Positions 16,185 through 24,330 of a stretch of 64,000 bases of DNA are shown here, in pieces. The position numbers and the translations under genes were made by a program. Position 1 is the first letter of the stretch. Each line of letters begins with the position of its first letter. Location of the stretch: the NCBI GenBank assembly GCA_013822765.1, contig PNKY01000015.1:1-64000 (forward strand), read 5' to 3'. The DNA is from Rhodospirillum sp. Lineage in GTDB: Bacteria > Pseudomonadota > Alphaproteobacteria > Dongiales > Dongiaceae. The notes under the pieces are model-generated. The model saw only the letters and a list, made by a program, of their open reading frames with translations, was not told the origin of the DNA and searched no databases.

Positions 16185-18158
16185 TTAGAGCGAACCGAGC
16201 AACTGCTTCAAGTCCTCGTCGTCCTCCGCGCCTGGCTCTTCCGCCATGCGCAGGTCGGCACGGCGGATCGGGGCGGCGTCGGTGGCGATCGAGCGGCGCA
16301 GCGCCAGCGTGAGCCGGTCGGGGTCGATCGGCTTCGGCACATAGTCGTTCATGCCGAGGCCGAGATAATGCTCCTCGTCGCCGGCCATCGCGTTGGCGGT
16401 GAGGGCGATGATCGGCAGCCGCAGATACTTCTCGTCCAGCTTGCGGATGCGCTGGGTCGCTTCGACGCCGTCGATCACCGGCATCTGGATGTCCATCAGC
16501 ACGCCGTCATAGGCGTGCTTCTGCACCGCGGTGATGGCGTCGCGGCCGTCCTTGGCGATGTCGCACTCGTGGCCGGCCGAGCGCAGCATCGAGCAGATGA
16601 CGACCTGGTTGACCTGGTTGTCTTCGACCACCAACAGACGCAGCCGGCGCTCGCCGGGCAGCGCCAGCAGGCGCGAGCGCGAACCCGCTTCCGGCAGCGG
16701 CAGGACGGTGGAATCCGCCATCCCGCAATCGACCGCGACCCAGAAGGTCGAGCCTTTGCCGGGTGTGCTGTCCACGCCCACTTCGCCGCCCATCAGCTGC
16801 GCCAGCTCGCGGCAGATGGCGAGGCCGAGGCCGGTGCCGCCGAACTTGCGCGTGGTCGAGTTGTCGGCCTGGCTGAACTTCTGGAACAGCCGCGGAATGG
16901 TGTCGGACGCGATGCCGATGCCGCTGTCGGTGACCGACACGCGCAGGCGATAGCTGCCGTCGCCCTTGGGCTGACCCGACAGATACACCGCGACGCTGCC
17001 GCTTTCGGTGAACTTGATGGCATTGCCCAGATAGTTGGCGACGATCTGGCCGATGCGGTTGGCGTCGCCGATCATGACCGCCGGGATGTCCGGATCGACC
17101 TGGCTCTTGAAGGTCAGGCCCTTGTTGAGCGCAGAGGGACGCCACAACGCCATCATGTCGTCGAGCATGCGGCGCGGCAGGAACGGCGCCACGTCGAGCT
17201 CCAGGCGCCCCGCTTCGATCTTCGAGATGTCGAGGATGTCGTTGAGGATGCTGAGCAGGGTGGATGCGGCGCTGGCGAGGGTGCTCAGTTTCTCGCGCTG
17301 ATCCTGCTGCAACGGCGTCGACATCAACACATGCACCATGCCGACGATGCCGTTCATCGGCGTGCGGATCTCGTGGCTCATCGACGCCAGGAACTCGGAC
17401 TTGATGCGGTTCGCCGATTCGGCAGCGTCGCGCGCCTTCAGCAGGTCCTTGTTGAGCGCGGTCAACTCCTCGCTGCGGCGGTGCAAGGCGAGCTCGGCAT
17501 TGCGCCGCTCGATCGCGTGGTCGCGGAACACCGCCAGCGCCTGCGCCATGCGGCCGACTTCGTCATTGCGCGCCACGAACGGAATCTGGCCGCCGAGCTG
17601 GCCGGTCGCGAAGCGCTGCATCAGGTTGGTCATGCGGTCGAGCGGGCGCGTCAGGAAATGCAGCGCCGCGAACAGGCTGGTGAGCAGGGCGACCGCGAGC
17701 GCGGCGACAGTATAGAGGATCTGCTCGAGATGGCGCTTTTCCGCCGTCACCACCACGTTGCGCGACAGGCGCACCATGATCCAGGCAATCTCCTTGCCGT
17801 TGACCAGGATCTTGGCCTTGCCCTCGACGTGCGGGCCGTCGGCGATGCGGCTCGACACCGCCACGAATTCGGGACCGTTGGTCTCCCAGATGACGGCGCG
17901 CTGGAAGCCTTCGACCACCTTCAGTGCTTCCAGCTGCGAGCGGGTGTTGTCCTTGTCGAACTCCCAGACCGAGCTGGCGACCGCTCCGGAGTAGAGATTG
18001 GCGAGATTCTGGGCCGTGGCGCGCAGTTCGCTCATCCGCTCGATGCGGAAGCGTTCCATCTCGTAGGAGACGAACGCGGCCAGGATCGCCAGCACTGCGA
18101 CCGACAGCGCAACGACGATCTTAACCTTCAGGCCCAAATCCGGAAGCCGCACAGACAT
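16185..18158 (-). CDS. Hybrid sensor histidine kinase with C-terminal receiver domain
   Basis: 657 residues. One transmembrane helix at ~11-31, a periplasmic sensor stretch to ~143 that does not match a domain I can name, a second helix at ~147-168, then HAMP (~169-220), a short coiled coil, HisKA with the phospho-acceptor His262 in SHEIRTPMNG, HATPase_c (NYLGNAIKF, DSGIGIA, GGTGLGLAI) and a receiver domain from ~507 with VVEDN and Asp556 in LMDIQMPVIDG. Inner-membrane signalling protein that would pass phosphate to its own receiver and then to a phosphotransfer protein not present here. ATG at 18158 chosen because it directly precedes the membrane helix. TTAACCAA, resembling a CtrA half-site, lies 22 bp upstream. 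Confidence 0.92.
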   Translation of the reverse strand: MSVRLPDLGLKVKIVVALSVAVLAILAAFVSYEMERFRIERMSELRATAQNLANLYSGAVASSVWEFDKDNTRSQLEALKVVEGFQRAVIWETNGPEFVAVSSRIADGPHVEGKAKILVNGKEIAWIMVRLSRNVVVTAEKRHLEQILYTVAALAVALLTSLFAALHFLTRPLDRMTNLMQRFATGQLGGQIPFVARNDEVGRMAQALAVFRDHAIERRNAELALHRRSEELTALNKDLLKARDAAESANRIKSEFLASMSHEIRTPMNGIVGMVHVLMSTPLQQDQREKLSTLASAASTLLSILNDILDISKIEAGRLELDVAPFLPRRMLDDMMALWRPSALNKGLTFKSQVDPDIPAVMIGDANRIGQIVANYLGNAIKFTESGSVAVYLSGQPKGDGSYRLRVSVTDSGIGIASDTIPRLFQKFSQADNSTTRKFGGTGLGLAICRELAQLMGGEVGVDSTPGKGSTFWVAVDCGMADSTVLPLPEAGSRSRLLALPGERRLRLLVVEDNQVNQVVICSMLRSAGHECDIAKDGRDAITAVQKHAYDGVLMDIQMPVIDGVEATQRIRKLDEKYLRLPIIALTANAMAGDEEHYLGLGMNDYVPKPIDPDRLTLALRRSIATDAAPIRRADLRMAEEPGAEDDEDLKQLLGSL

Positions 18159-18244
18159 GGAACGATATCTATCGTTCTGTTGGTTAAGAACGCCATAACA
18201 CGGGCCTTCGCGCACCATCGGGATAGGTCGGCTGGGCGCCAAAA

Positions 18245-18262
18245 ATTGAATGACAATTCAAT
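18245..18262. promoter_or_regulatory. 7-bp perfect inverted repeat between kinase and rrf2 genes
   Basis: ATTGAAT-gaca-ATTCAAT, a perfect palindrome with a 4-nt centre, lies in the divergent gap between the kinase gene (minus) and the Rrf2 gene (plus), in an AT-rich patch. It could be an operator; the binding protein is unknown. Confidence 0.4.
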
Positions 18263-18317
18263 AGGTTGGCGATCCCCGAGCACTGCCTGTTCAAATCGTA
18301 AAGACCTGTCTCGATGC

Positions 18318-18352
18318 TTGACATCACGAGACAAACCGATAATGTCTATCGG
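18318..18352 (+). promoter_or_regulatory. Candidate rrf2 promoter with overlapping palindromic operator
   Basis: TTGACA at 18318-18323 is a perfect -35 hexamer; TAATGT at 18340-18345 follows after 16 bp as a -10. Overlapping this -10 is the inverted repeat CCGATA-atgtc-TATCGG (18336-18352), a natural place for autoregulation by the Rrf2 protein encoded 16 bp downstream. Rrf2 proteins bind dyad sites of this size. Confidence 0.6.
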
Positions 18353-18367
18353 GTTGATGGAGTAATC

Positions 18368-18814
18368 ATGCTCTCGCAGAAGGCCAAATACGCGCTGCAC
18401 GCGTTGCTCTACCTTGCCGACCGGACGGCAGGCGAGCCGACGCAGATCGCGGAGATCGCCGAGAGCCAGCATATGCCGCGCAAGTTCCTGGAGCTGATTC
18501 TCTTGGAACTCAAGCGCCACGGGCTGGTTCGGAGCATCAGGGGTAAGCATGGCGGCTACACGCTCGCCAAGCCGCCTGAAACGATCACCTTTGGCCAGGT
18601 CGTGCGCTATATCGACGGGCCGTTGGCACTGGTGCCATGCGCAAGCAAGACGGCGTATCGACGATGCGGAGATTGCCTGAGCGAAGCGGAGTGCCCCATC
18701 CGGGACACCATGCGCAAAGCCCGCGACGCGGTCTCGCGCGTGCTGGACAATTCAAACTTGGCCGAGGCTATTCGTCGGCCGCATCACCGGATCGATATCG
18801 GCGCAGGAATTTAG
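18368..18814 (+). CDS. Rrf2-family transcriptional regulator with a cysteine cluster
   Basis: 148 residues. The N-terminal winged helix begins MLSQKAKYALHALLYLAD, followed by IAESQHMPRKFLELILLEL and GLVRSIRGKHGGYTLAKPP, all diagnostic of Rrf2/IscR. Four cysteines (C91, C100, C103, C109) in the loop region suit an iron-sulfur cluster, though their spacing differs from IscR. Placed 101 bp upstream of the sulfate uptake genes in the same direction, so control of sulfate or cysteine supply is likely, as for the Rrf2 protein CymR in Bacillus; that role is inference. ATG at 18368 chosen because it starts the conserved text. Confidence 0.88.
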   Translation: MLSQKAKYALHALLYLADRTAGEPTQIAEIAESQHMPRKFLELILLELKRHGLVRSIRGKHGGYTLAKPPETITFGQVVRYIDGPLALVPCASKTAYRRCGDCLSEAECPIRDTMRKARDAVSRVLDNSNLAEAIRRPHHRIDIGAGI

Positions 18815-18915
18815 GGAGGCTGAAGCGGCCCTGCGCGATCGGACGACCAAATCACCAGTAAATAGATAGAGATAATTCCACAGACTGGGATCTGCTGAAA
18901 CAAGGGAGAGCAACG
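18815..18915 (+). promoter_or_regulatory. Leader region of the sulfate transport operon
   Basis: 101 bp between the Rrf2 stop and sbp. It is AT-rich around 18848-18880 (agtaaatagatagagataat) and the pair CCAGT ... ACTGG brackets that stretch as a 5-bp outer inverted repeat. GATAAT here echoes GATAAT in the rrf2 operator. GGGAG at 18904-18908 is the sbp ribosome-binding site. No terminator is visible, so read-through from rrf2 is possible. Confidence 0.4.
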
Positions 18916-19935
18916 ATGGCAAACCGAATGAGCCGCCTGATCTGCGGCGCCGCCTTTGCGATTGGACTCGTTGCCGGCCTGAGCGCAGCTCACGCCGATA
19001 CCACTTTGCTGAACGTCAGCTATGACCCGACCCGTGAATTCTACAAGGCGATCAACGAGGCCTTCGCTGCCAAGTGGCAGGCGGAGACCGGCGAACAGCT
19101 GACCATCGACCAGTCGCACGGCGGCTCCGGCAAGCAGGCCCGCGCGGTGATCGACGGCCTCGAGGCCGACGTGGTGACCCTCGCGCTCGCCTACGACATC
19201 GATGCCATTGCCGAGAACTCCGACCTGCTGGCCAAGGATTGGCAGGCGCGGCTGCCCAACAGCTCGTCGCCCTACACCTCGACCATCGTGTTTCTGGTGC
19301 GCAAGGGGAATCCGAAAGCCATCAAGGACTGGCCGGACCTCATCAAGGAGGACGTCCAGGTCATCACGCCGAACCCGAAGACGTCGGGCGGCGCGCGCTG
19401 GAACTACCTGGCGGCGTGGGCCTATGCGCTGAAGGCAAACGGCGGCGACGAAGCCAAGGCGCAGCAGTTCGTGGCCAATCTCTACAGCCGCGTGCCGGTG
19501 CTCGACACCGGCGCGCGCGGCAGCACCACCACCTTCGTGCAGCGCGGCATCGGCGATGTGCTGCTGGCCTGGGAGAACGAGGCCTTCCTCGCGATCAACG
19601 AGCTGGGTCCCGACCAGGTCGAGATCGTGGTGCCGAGCAGCAGCATCCTGGCGCAGCCGCCGGTGGCGGTGGTCGACAAGAATGTCGACGATCACGGCAC
19701 GCGCAAGGTGGCCGAAGCCTACCTGCAGTTCCTCTATTCGCCGGAAGCGCAGGAGATCGCGGCCAAGAATTTCTATCGTCCAACCGATCAAGCGGTGGCG
19801 GCGAAATACCAGAGCCAGTTCCCGGAGATTCCCCTGGTGACGATCGACGACACCTTCGGCGGCTGGCAGGAAGCGCAGAAGAAGCATTTCGCCGACGGCG
19901 GGATCTTCGACCAGATCTATCGACCCGGACAATAG
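18916..19935 (+). CDS. sbp: Sulfate ABC transporter substrate-binding protein
   Basis: 339 residues with a signal peptide of about 27 residues ending AHA. The mature start TTLLNVSYDPTREFYKAINE and the QSHGGSGKQARAV segment are the hallmark of periplasmic sulfate/thiosulfate-binding proteins (Sbp/CysP), where main-chain amides and a Ser bind the sulfate ion. Later conserved text: TPNPKTSGGARWNYL and GQGD-equivalent GIGDVLLAWENEA. First gene of the operon; cysT follows after 15 bp. Delivers sulfate to CysT/CysW. Confidence 0.95.
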   Translation: MANRMSRLICGAAFAIGLVAGLSAAHADTTLLNVSYDPTREFYKAINEAFAAKWQAETGEQLTIDQSHGGSGKQARAVIDGLEADVVTLALAYDIDAIAENSDLLAKDWQARLPNSSSPYTSTIVFLVRKGNPKAIKDWPDLIKEDVQVITPNPKTSGGARWNYLAAWAYALKANGGDEAKAQQFVANLYSRVPVLDTGARGSTTTFVQRGIGDVLLAWENEAFLAINELGPDQVEIVVPSSSILAQPPVAVVDKNVDDHGTRKVAEAYLQFLYSPEAQEIAAKNFYRPTDQAVAAKYQSQFPEIPLVTIDDTFGGWQEAQKKHFADGGIFDQIYRPGQ

Positions 19936-19950
19936 GCGCGGGCCGCATAG

Positions 19951-20805
19951 ATGAACGTCATTGCCACCTACCTGAGCGGCGGCTTCAAGCGGCCGAGTGT
20001 TCTGCCGGGCTTCGGCATCACGCTCGGCTTCGCCGTCGCTTATCTCAGCATCATCGTGCTGCTGCCGCTGTCCGCGTTGGTGCTGCGGCCGGCGACCCTG
20101 GGGCTGGACGGTTTCCTGGGCGTGCTGACCGACAACCGCGTGCTGGCGGCGCTGCGCCTCAGCTTCGGCGCCGCCTTCATCGCGGCGCTGGTGAACGCGT
20201 TCTTCGGCCTGATCGTCGCCTGGATCCTGGTGCGCTACGACTTCCCGGGCAAACGCATCGTGGACGCGCTGGTGGATCTGCCGTTTGCGTTGCCCACTGC
20301 AGTGGCAGGCATCGCGCTGGCGACGATCTATGCGCCGAACGGCTGGATCGGTAGTCTGGTGGCGCCGCTCGGCATCAAGATCGCCTTCACGCCGGTGGGC
20401 GTGCTGCTGGCGCTGATCTTCATCGGCCTGCCGTTCGTGGTTCGCAGCCTGCAGCCGGTGCTGCAGGACCTCGACAAGGAAGTCGAGGAGGCGGCGGTCA
20501 GCCTGGGCGCCAACCGTGCGCAGACCTTCCGGCTGGTGGTTCTGCCGGCGATCATGCCGGCGCTGCTGACCGGCTTCGCGCTCGCCTTCGCCCGCGCGGT
20601 CGGCGAATACGGCTCGGTCATCTTCATTGCCGGCAACATGCCGCTGGTGTCGGAGATCGCGCCGCTGCTGATCGTCATCAAGCTCGAGCAGTTCGACTAT
20701 GCCGGCGCGGCCGCCATCGGCGTCATCATGCTGGCGGCGTCGTTCCTCATCCTTCTCGTCATCAACCTGGTGCAAAGATGGTCGCGCAGGCACGAAGAGC
20801 ATTGA
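19951..20805 (+). CDS. cysT: Sulfate ABC transporter permease CysT
   Basis: 284 residues with about six transmembrane segments. Recognised by LPGFGITLGFAVAYLS at the N-terminus, DLPFALPTAVAGIAL in the middle and the cytoplasmic EAA loop EEAAVSLGANRAQTFRLVVLP. Inner-membrane channel subunit that pairs with CysW. It ends 2 bp before the cysW start, indicating coupled translation. Confidence 0.95.
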   Translation: MNVIATYLSGGFKRPSVLPGFGITLGFAVAYLSIIVLLPLSALVLRPATLGLDGFLGVLTDNRVLAALRLSFGAAFIAALVNAFFGLIVAWILVRYDFPGKRIVDALVDLPFALPTAVAGIALATIYAPNGWIGSLVAPLGIKIAFTPVGVLLALIFIGLPFVVRSLQPVLQDLDKEVEEAAVSLGANRAQTFRLVVLPAIMPALLTGFALAFARAVGEYGSVIFIAGNMPLVSEIAPLLIVIKLEQFDYAGAAAIGVIMLAASFLILLVINLVQRWSRRHEEH

Positions 20806-20807
20806 GC

Positions 20808-21686
20808 ATGCCAAGCGATACGGCACAGCCGGCAGCCGCGACGCGGGTCCGCCTCGCAACCACGGAAACCCCGCTGGTGCGCTGGACGCTGATCGCGACC
20901 GGCGTGCTGTTCATCGGGCTGGTGCTGGTGCTGCCGCTGATCTCGGTCTTCATGGAGGCGTTGCGCGGCGGGCTCTCGCAATTCTTCCAGGCGGTCTACA
21001 GCAAGGACACCTGGCAGGCGGTACGGCTGACCCTGCTGGTCGCGGCCATCGCGGTGCCGCTCAACGTGGCGTTCGGCTTGGCGGCGGCGTGGGCGATCGC
21101 CAAGTTCGACTTCAAGGGCAAGAGCCTGCTGGTGACGCTGATCGACCTGCCTTTCTCGGTCTCGCCGGTGATCTCGGGTCTGATCTACGTGCTGCTGTAC
21201 GGCGCCAATGGCTGGTTCGGCCCGTTCCTCAAGGAATGGGACATCAAGATCATCTTCAACGTCACCGGCTTGGTGCTGGCGACGGTCTTCGTCACCTTTC
21301 CGTTCGTGGCGCGCGAGCTGATCCCGCTGATGCAGGAGCAGGGCAGGGACGAGGAAGAGGCGGCGATCTCCCTCGGCGCCAACGGCTGGCGCACCTTCTG
21401 GCACGTGACCCTGCCCAACGTGGCGTGGGGCCTGCTCTATGGCGTGCTGCTGTGCAACGCGCGCGCGATGGGCGAGTTCGGCGCGGTCTCGGTGGTCAGC
21501 GGTCACATCCGCGGCCTCACCAACACCATGCCGCTGCATGTCGAGATTCTCTACAACGAGTACGACTTCGTCGGAGCGTTCGCGGTCGCCTCGCTGCTGG
21601 CGGGCCTCGCGATCGTGACTCTGGTAGCGAAGTCGTTGCTGGAATGGCGCTATGGCGACCGGCTCGCGGCCGGGCGCAAGCATTAG
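20808..21686 (+). CDS. cysW: Sulfate ABC transporter permease CysW
   Basis: 292 residues with about six transmembrane segments. LIDLPFSVSPVISGLIYVLL, the EAA loop EEEAAISLGANGWRTFWHVTLP and the CysW-specific GEFGAVSVVSGHIRGLTNTMPL are visible. Start ATG at 20808 chosen just after the cysT stop; an in-frame GTG at 20778 would overlap cysT. Forms the membrane channel with CysT. Confidence 0.95.
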   Translation: MPSDTAQPAAATRVRLATTETPLVRWTLIATGVLFIGLVLVLPLISVFMEALRGGLSQFFQAVYSKDTWQAVRLTLLVAAIAVPLNVAFGLAAAWAIAKFDFKGKSLLVTLIDLPFSVSPVISGLIYVLLYGANGWFGPFLKEWDIKIIFNVTGLVLATVFVTFPFVARELIPLMQEQGRDEEEAAISLGANGWRTFWHVTLPNVAWGLLYGVLLCNARAMGEFGAVSVVSGHIRGLTNTMPLHVEILYNEYDFVGAFAVASLLAGLAIVTLVAKSLLEWRYGDRLAAGRKH

Positions 21687-21696
21687 GAGGGCTACG

Positions 21697-22761
21697 ATGA
21701 CCATCACGGCTGACGGCATCGAGAAGAGCTTCAACGGGTTTCCAGCTCTGCGCGGCGTCAACCTCACCGCCTCGCGCGGCGAATTCGTGGCGCTGCTCGG
21801 TCCCTCCGGTTCCGGCAAGACCACGCTGCTGCGCATCCTGGCCGGCCTGGAGTTCGCCGACGGCGGACGCCTGCTGTTCGACGGCCAGGACGTCGCGGCG
21901 CAGGGCGCCGGCGAGCGCAATGTCGGATTCGTGTTCCAACACTACGCGCTCTTCAAGCACATGACGGTCGCGGAGAATGTCAGCTTCGGGCTGCGCGTGA
22001 AGCCGCGCGACAAGCGCCCGGCCAAGGCGCAGATCGACGCCCACGTCAACGAGCTGCTGCGCCTGGTGCAGCTCGAGCGCCTGGGCGGCCGCTATCCGAG
22101 CCAGCTGTCGGGCGGCCAGCGCCAGCGCGTCGCGCTGGCGCGCGCGCTTGCGATCCAGCCGGGCGTGCTGCTGCTTGACGAGCCGTTCGGCGCGCTCGAC
22201 GCCAAGGTGCGCAAGGAGCTGCGCCGCTGGCTGCGCCGGCTGCACGACGACATGCAGCTGACCTCGATCTTCGTCACCCACGACCAGGAGGAGGCGCTGG
22301 AGCTGGCGGACCGCATCGCCGTCATGAGCGAGGGCCGGATCGAACAGATCGGAACGCCTGCCGAGGTCTATCACCAGCCGGCCACCGCCTTCGTCTACGA
22401 GTTCCTCGGCAACGCCAACCGGCTGCGCTGCCGGATCGATCGCGGCCGTGCCATCGTCGGCCCGCTGACCTTGCCCGCGCCGGAGCATCCGGAGCTGCGC
22501 GACACTGCCGGCGTGGCGTTCGTGCGGCCGCACGATCTCATCATCGGCGATGCGCGCGCGGAGGGGCTGGAGGCGCGGGTGCGGCAGATCTTCGTCGCCG
22601 GCCCCGCCATCCGTGTCGAGCTGGCGCTGCTGGCCAACGGCGAGATGCTGGAAGCGGAAGTGCCGCACGGCTCGCCCGCCGGCGAACTGATCGCGCCGGA
22701 CAAGCTGGTCACGCTGACGATGACAAAGATCCGCGCTTTTCCGGACGCGGTGGCGGCCTAA
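21697..22761 (+). CDS. cysA: Sulfate ABC transporter ATP-binding protein CysA
   Basis: 354 residues. Walker A GPSGSGKTT, signature LSGGQRQRVALARALA, Walker B LLLDEPFGALDAKVRKELRR, H-loop VTHDQEEALELADR. The last ~110 residues form a TOBE-like regulatory domain (VAFVRPHDLIIG). The start has an ideal AGGAGG at 21685-21690. Energises CysTW. Its stop codon directly abuts the stop of the convergent cupin gene with no spacer. Confidence 0.95.
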   Translation: MTITADGIEKSFNGFPALRGVNLTASRGEFVALLGPSGSGKTTLLRILAGLEFADGGRLLFDGQDVAAQGAGERNVGFVFQHYALFKHMTVAENVSFGLRVKPRDKRPAKAQIDAHVNELLRLVQLERLGGRYPSQLSGGQRQRVALARALAIQPGVLLLDEPFGALDAKVRKELRRWLRRLHDDMQLTSIFVTHDQEEALELADRIAVMSEGRIEQIGTPAEVYHQPATAFVYEFLGNANRLRCRIDRGRAIVGPLTLPAPEHPELRDTAGVAFVRPHDLIIGDARAEGLEARVRQIFVAGPAIRVELALLANGEMLEAEVPHGSPAGELIAPDKLVTLTMTKIRAFPDAVAA

Positions 22762-23223
22762 CTAGAGCTCGGGATAGGGCGTGCCATCCTTGTGCACGAA
22801 CCGGCCATCGGCGTTGGAACTCATCATGTCGATGTCGGAGCAGGTGGTGAGATCGGCGGGCCAGCGTGCGCCGACTTCGAGATAGAGGGCCATCGTGTCC
22901 GACCTGTTGATCATGTGATGGCCGTTGCCGGTGCCTTTCGGAAAGCCCCCGCAGTCGCCCGCGCGCAACACGGTCTCGCCGCTATCTTCGATCAGCGTCA
23001 GTTCGCCTTGAAGCACATAGACGAATTCATCTTCGTGCGAATGCCAGTGACGTTGGCTCGACCAATTGCCGGGCGGCAGGTGCATGAGATTGACCCCGAA
23101 ATCAGTAAGCCCGCCGGCATTGCCCAGCCGCTGCCGTACGCGGTCAGCACAGGGTGCAGCGAAGGGCGGCGGATAACCGGAGCCTTTGCGTTTCGGCACG
23201 GCGGCGACATCGATCTTCGGCAT
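22762..23223 (-). CDS. Cupin-domain protein
   Basis: 153 residues. A single cupin_2 barrel: motif 1 is HWHSHEDEFVYVLQGELTL, providing two His and a Glu for a metal ion, and motif 2 is GDCGGFPKGTGNGHHMIN. Small cytosolic sugar-binding, isomerase or dioxygenase-like proteins share this fold, so the reaction cannot be told. No signal peptide. ATG at 23223 chosen as the first start that keeps the conserved N-terminal text PKIDVAAVPKRKGSGYPPPF. Convergent with cysA and separated by 35 bp from the metallopeptidase gene upstream of it. Confidence 0.85.
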   Translation of the reverse strand: MPKIDVAAVPKRKGSGYPPPFAAPCADRVRQRLGNAGGLTDFGVNLMHLPPGNWSSQRHWHSHEDEFVYVLQGELTLIEDSGETVLRAGDCGGFPKGTGNGHHMINRSDTMALYLEVGARWPADLTTCSDIDMMSSNADGRFVHKDGTPYPEL

Positions 23224-23258
23224 GGCAGTCTTCCCAGCGATCAGGGACCGACTTAAGT

Positions 23259-24203
23259 CTAGAGATTGCTCGCGTTGAAGGTGTCGCAGTCCTCGATGTT
23301 GCCGCTGCGATAGCCGGTCTCGAACCAGCGCGTGCGCTGCGCGGCTGAGCCGTGGGTGAAGCTGTCCGGCACGACGCGGCCGCCGGCCTGCTTCTGCAGC
23401 GTGTCGTCGCCGACGGCGCTGGCGGCGCCGAGCGCTTCCTCGATGTCGCCGGGTTCGAGCAGCCCGCGCTCCTGATGCGCGCGGTTGGCCCAAACGCCGG
23501 AAAAGCAATCGGCCTGCAGCTCGACCTGGACGGAGAGCGCGTTGCCTTCGCTGTCGCTCATGTTGGCGCGGGCCTTCCTGACTTGCTCCTCGATGCCCAG
23601 CACGGTCTGTACGTGGTGCCCGACCTCATGCGCGATCACATAGGCCTGCGCGAAGTCGCCCGGCGCGTCGAAGCGGCGCGACAGCTCGTCGAAGAAACTC
23701 AAGTCGATATAGACCTTCTCGTCAGCCGGGCAATAGAACGGGCCGACCGCCGACTGTGCAAAGCCGCATCCGGACTGGGCGCCGCCGGAGAACAGCACCA
23801 GCTTGGGTTCGCGATACTGCGCGCCGACCTCCGGCAGAATCTTGTTCCAGGTGTCTTCGGTGTCGGCCAGCACCGTCGCGACGAACTCCTTCAGCTCTTC
23901 CTCCTGCGGGCTCGCAAGGGTGCCGCCGCCGGCGGATTGCTGCGGCTGCTCGACGTAGCCGCCACCACCGCCAGCGCCAGAGTCGAGTTCGCCGGACAGC
24001 AGGGCGAGCGGATTGATGCCGAGCAGCCAACAGACGCCGAGCAGGATGAGGATTCCGAAGATGCCCATGCCGCCGCCGCGGCGCATGCCGCCCATCCCGC
24101 CGCCGAGGCCACCGGGGAAGCGCATGCCGCCGCCCATGCCGCCTCCGCCCATGCCGCGGCGGTCTTCGATGTTGCTGCTCTGCCGGCGACCTTTCCACTG
24201 CAT
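23259..24203 (-). CDS. Neutral zinc metallopeptidase (YpfJ/KPN_02809 family)
   Basis: 314 residues. A glycine/methionine-rich cytoplasmic N-terminus (residues ~17-46), one membrane helix (~47-62), a variable linker, then the protease domain with the zinc motif HEVGHHVQ (~192-199) and the downstream QVELQADCFSGVWANRA, whose Glu or Asp likely completes the zinc site. The close FTHGSAAQRTRWFETGYRSG is characteristic of the family. The length is normal. Likely inner-membrane anchored with its domain outside. Substrate unknown. Confidence 0.92.
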   Translation of the reverse strand: MQWKGRRQSSNIEDRRGMGGGGMGGGMRFPGGLGGGMGGMRRGGGMGIFGILILLGVCWLLGINPLALLSGELDSGAGGGGGYVEQPQQSAGGGTLASPQEEELKEFVATVLADTEDTWNKILPEVGAQYREPKLVLFSGGAQSGCGFAQSAVGPFYCPADEKVYIDLSFFDELSRRFDAPGDFAQAYVIAHEVGHHVQTVLGIEEQVRKARANMSDSEGNALSVQVELQADCFSGVWANRAHQERGLLEPGDIEEALGAASAVGDDTLQKQAGGRVVPDSFTHGSAAQRTRWFETGYRSGNIEDCDTFNASNL

Positions 24204-24330
24204 GATCGAATTCCTTTCGCCTATTCGACGCGAGTCTAGGCGCTCGCGCGCGAAAACGCATCAACACACGGCGTGTGCCGATATTCAAACGTTCGGATAG
24301 ATCGGATGTTCCGGGCTGGCGGACGAGGCG

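Noticed and set aside
18916..22761. Sulfate operon as a thiosulfate, molybdate or phosphate system
   Set aside because: The QSHGGSGKQA motif and the CysT/CysW-specific loops favour sulfate (thiosulfate remains possible), not molybdate or phosphate.
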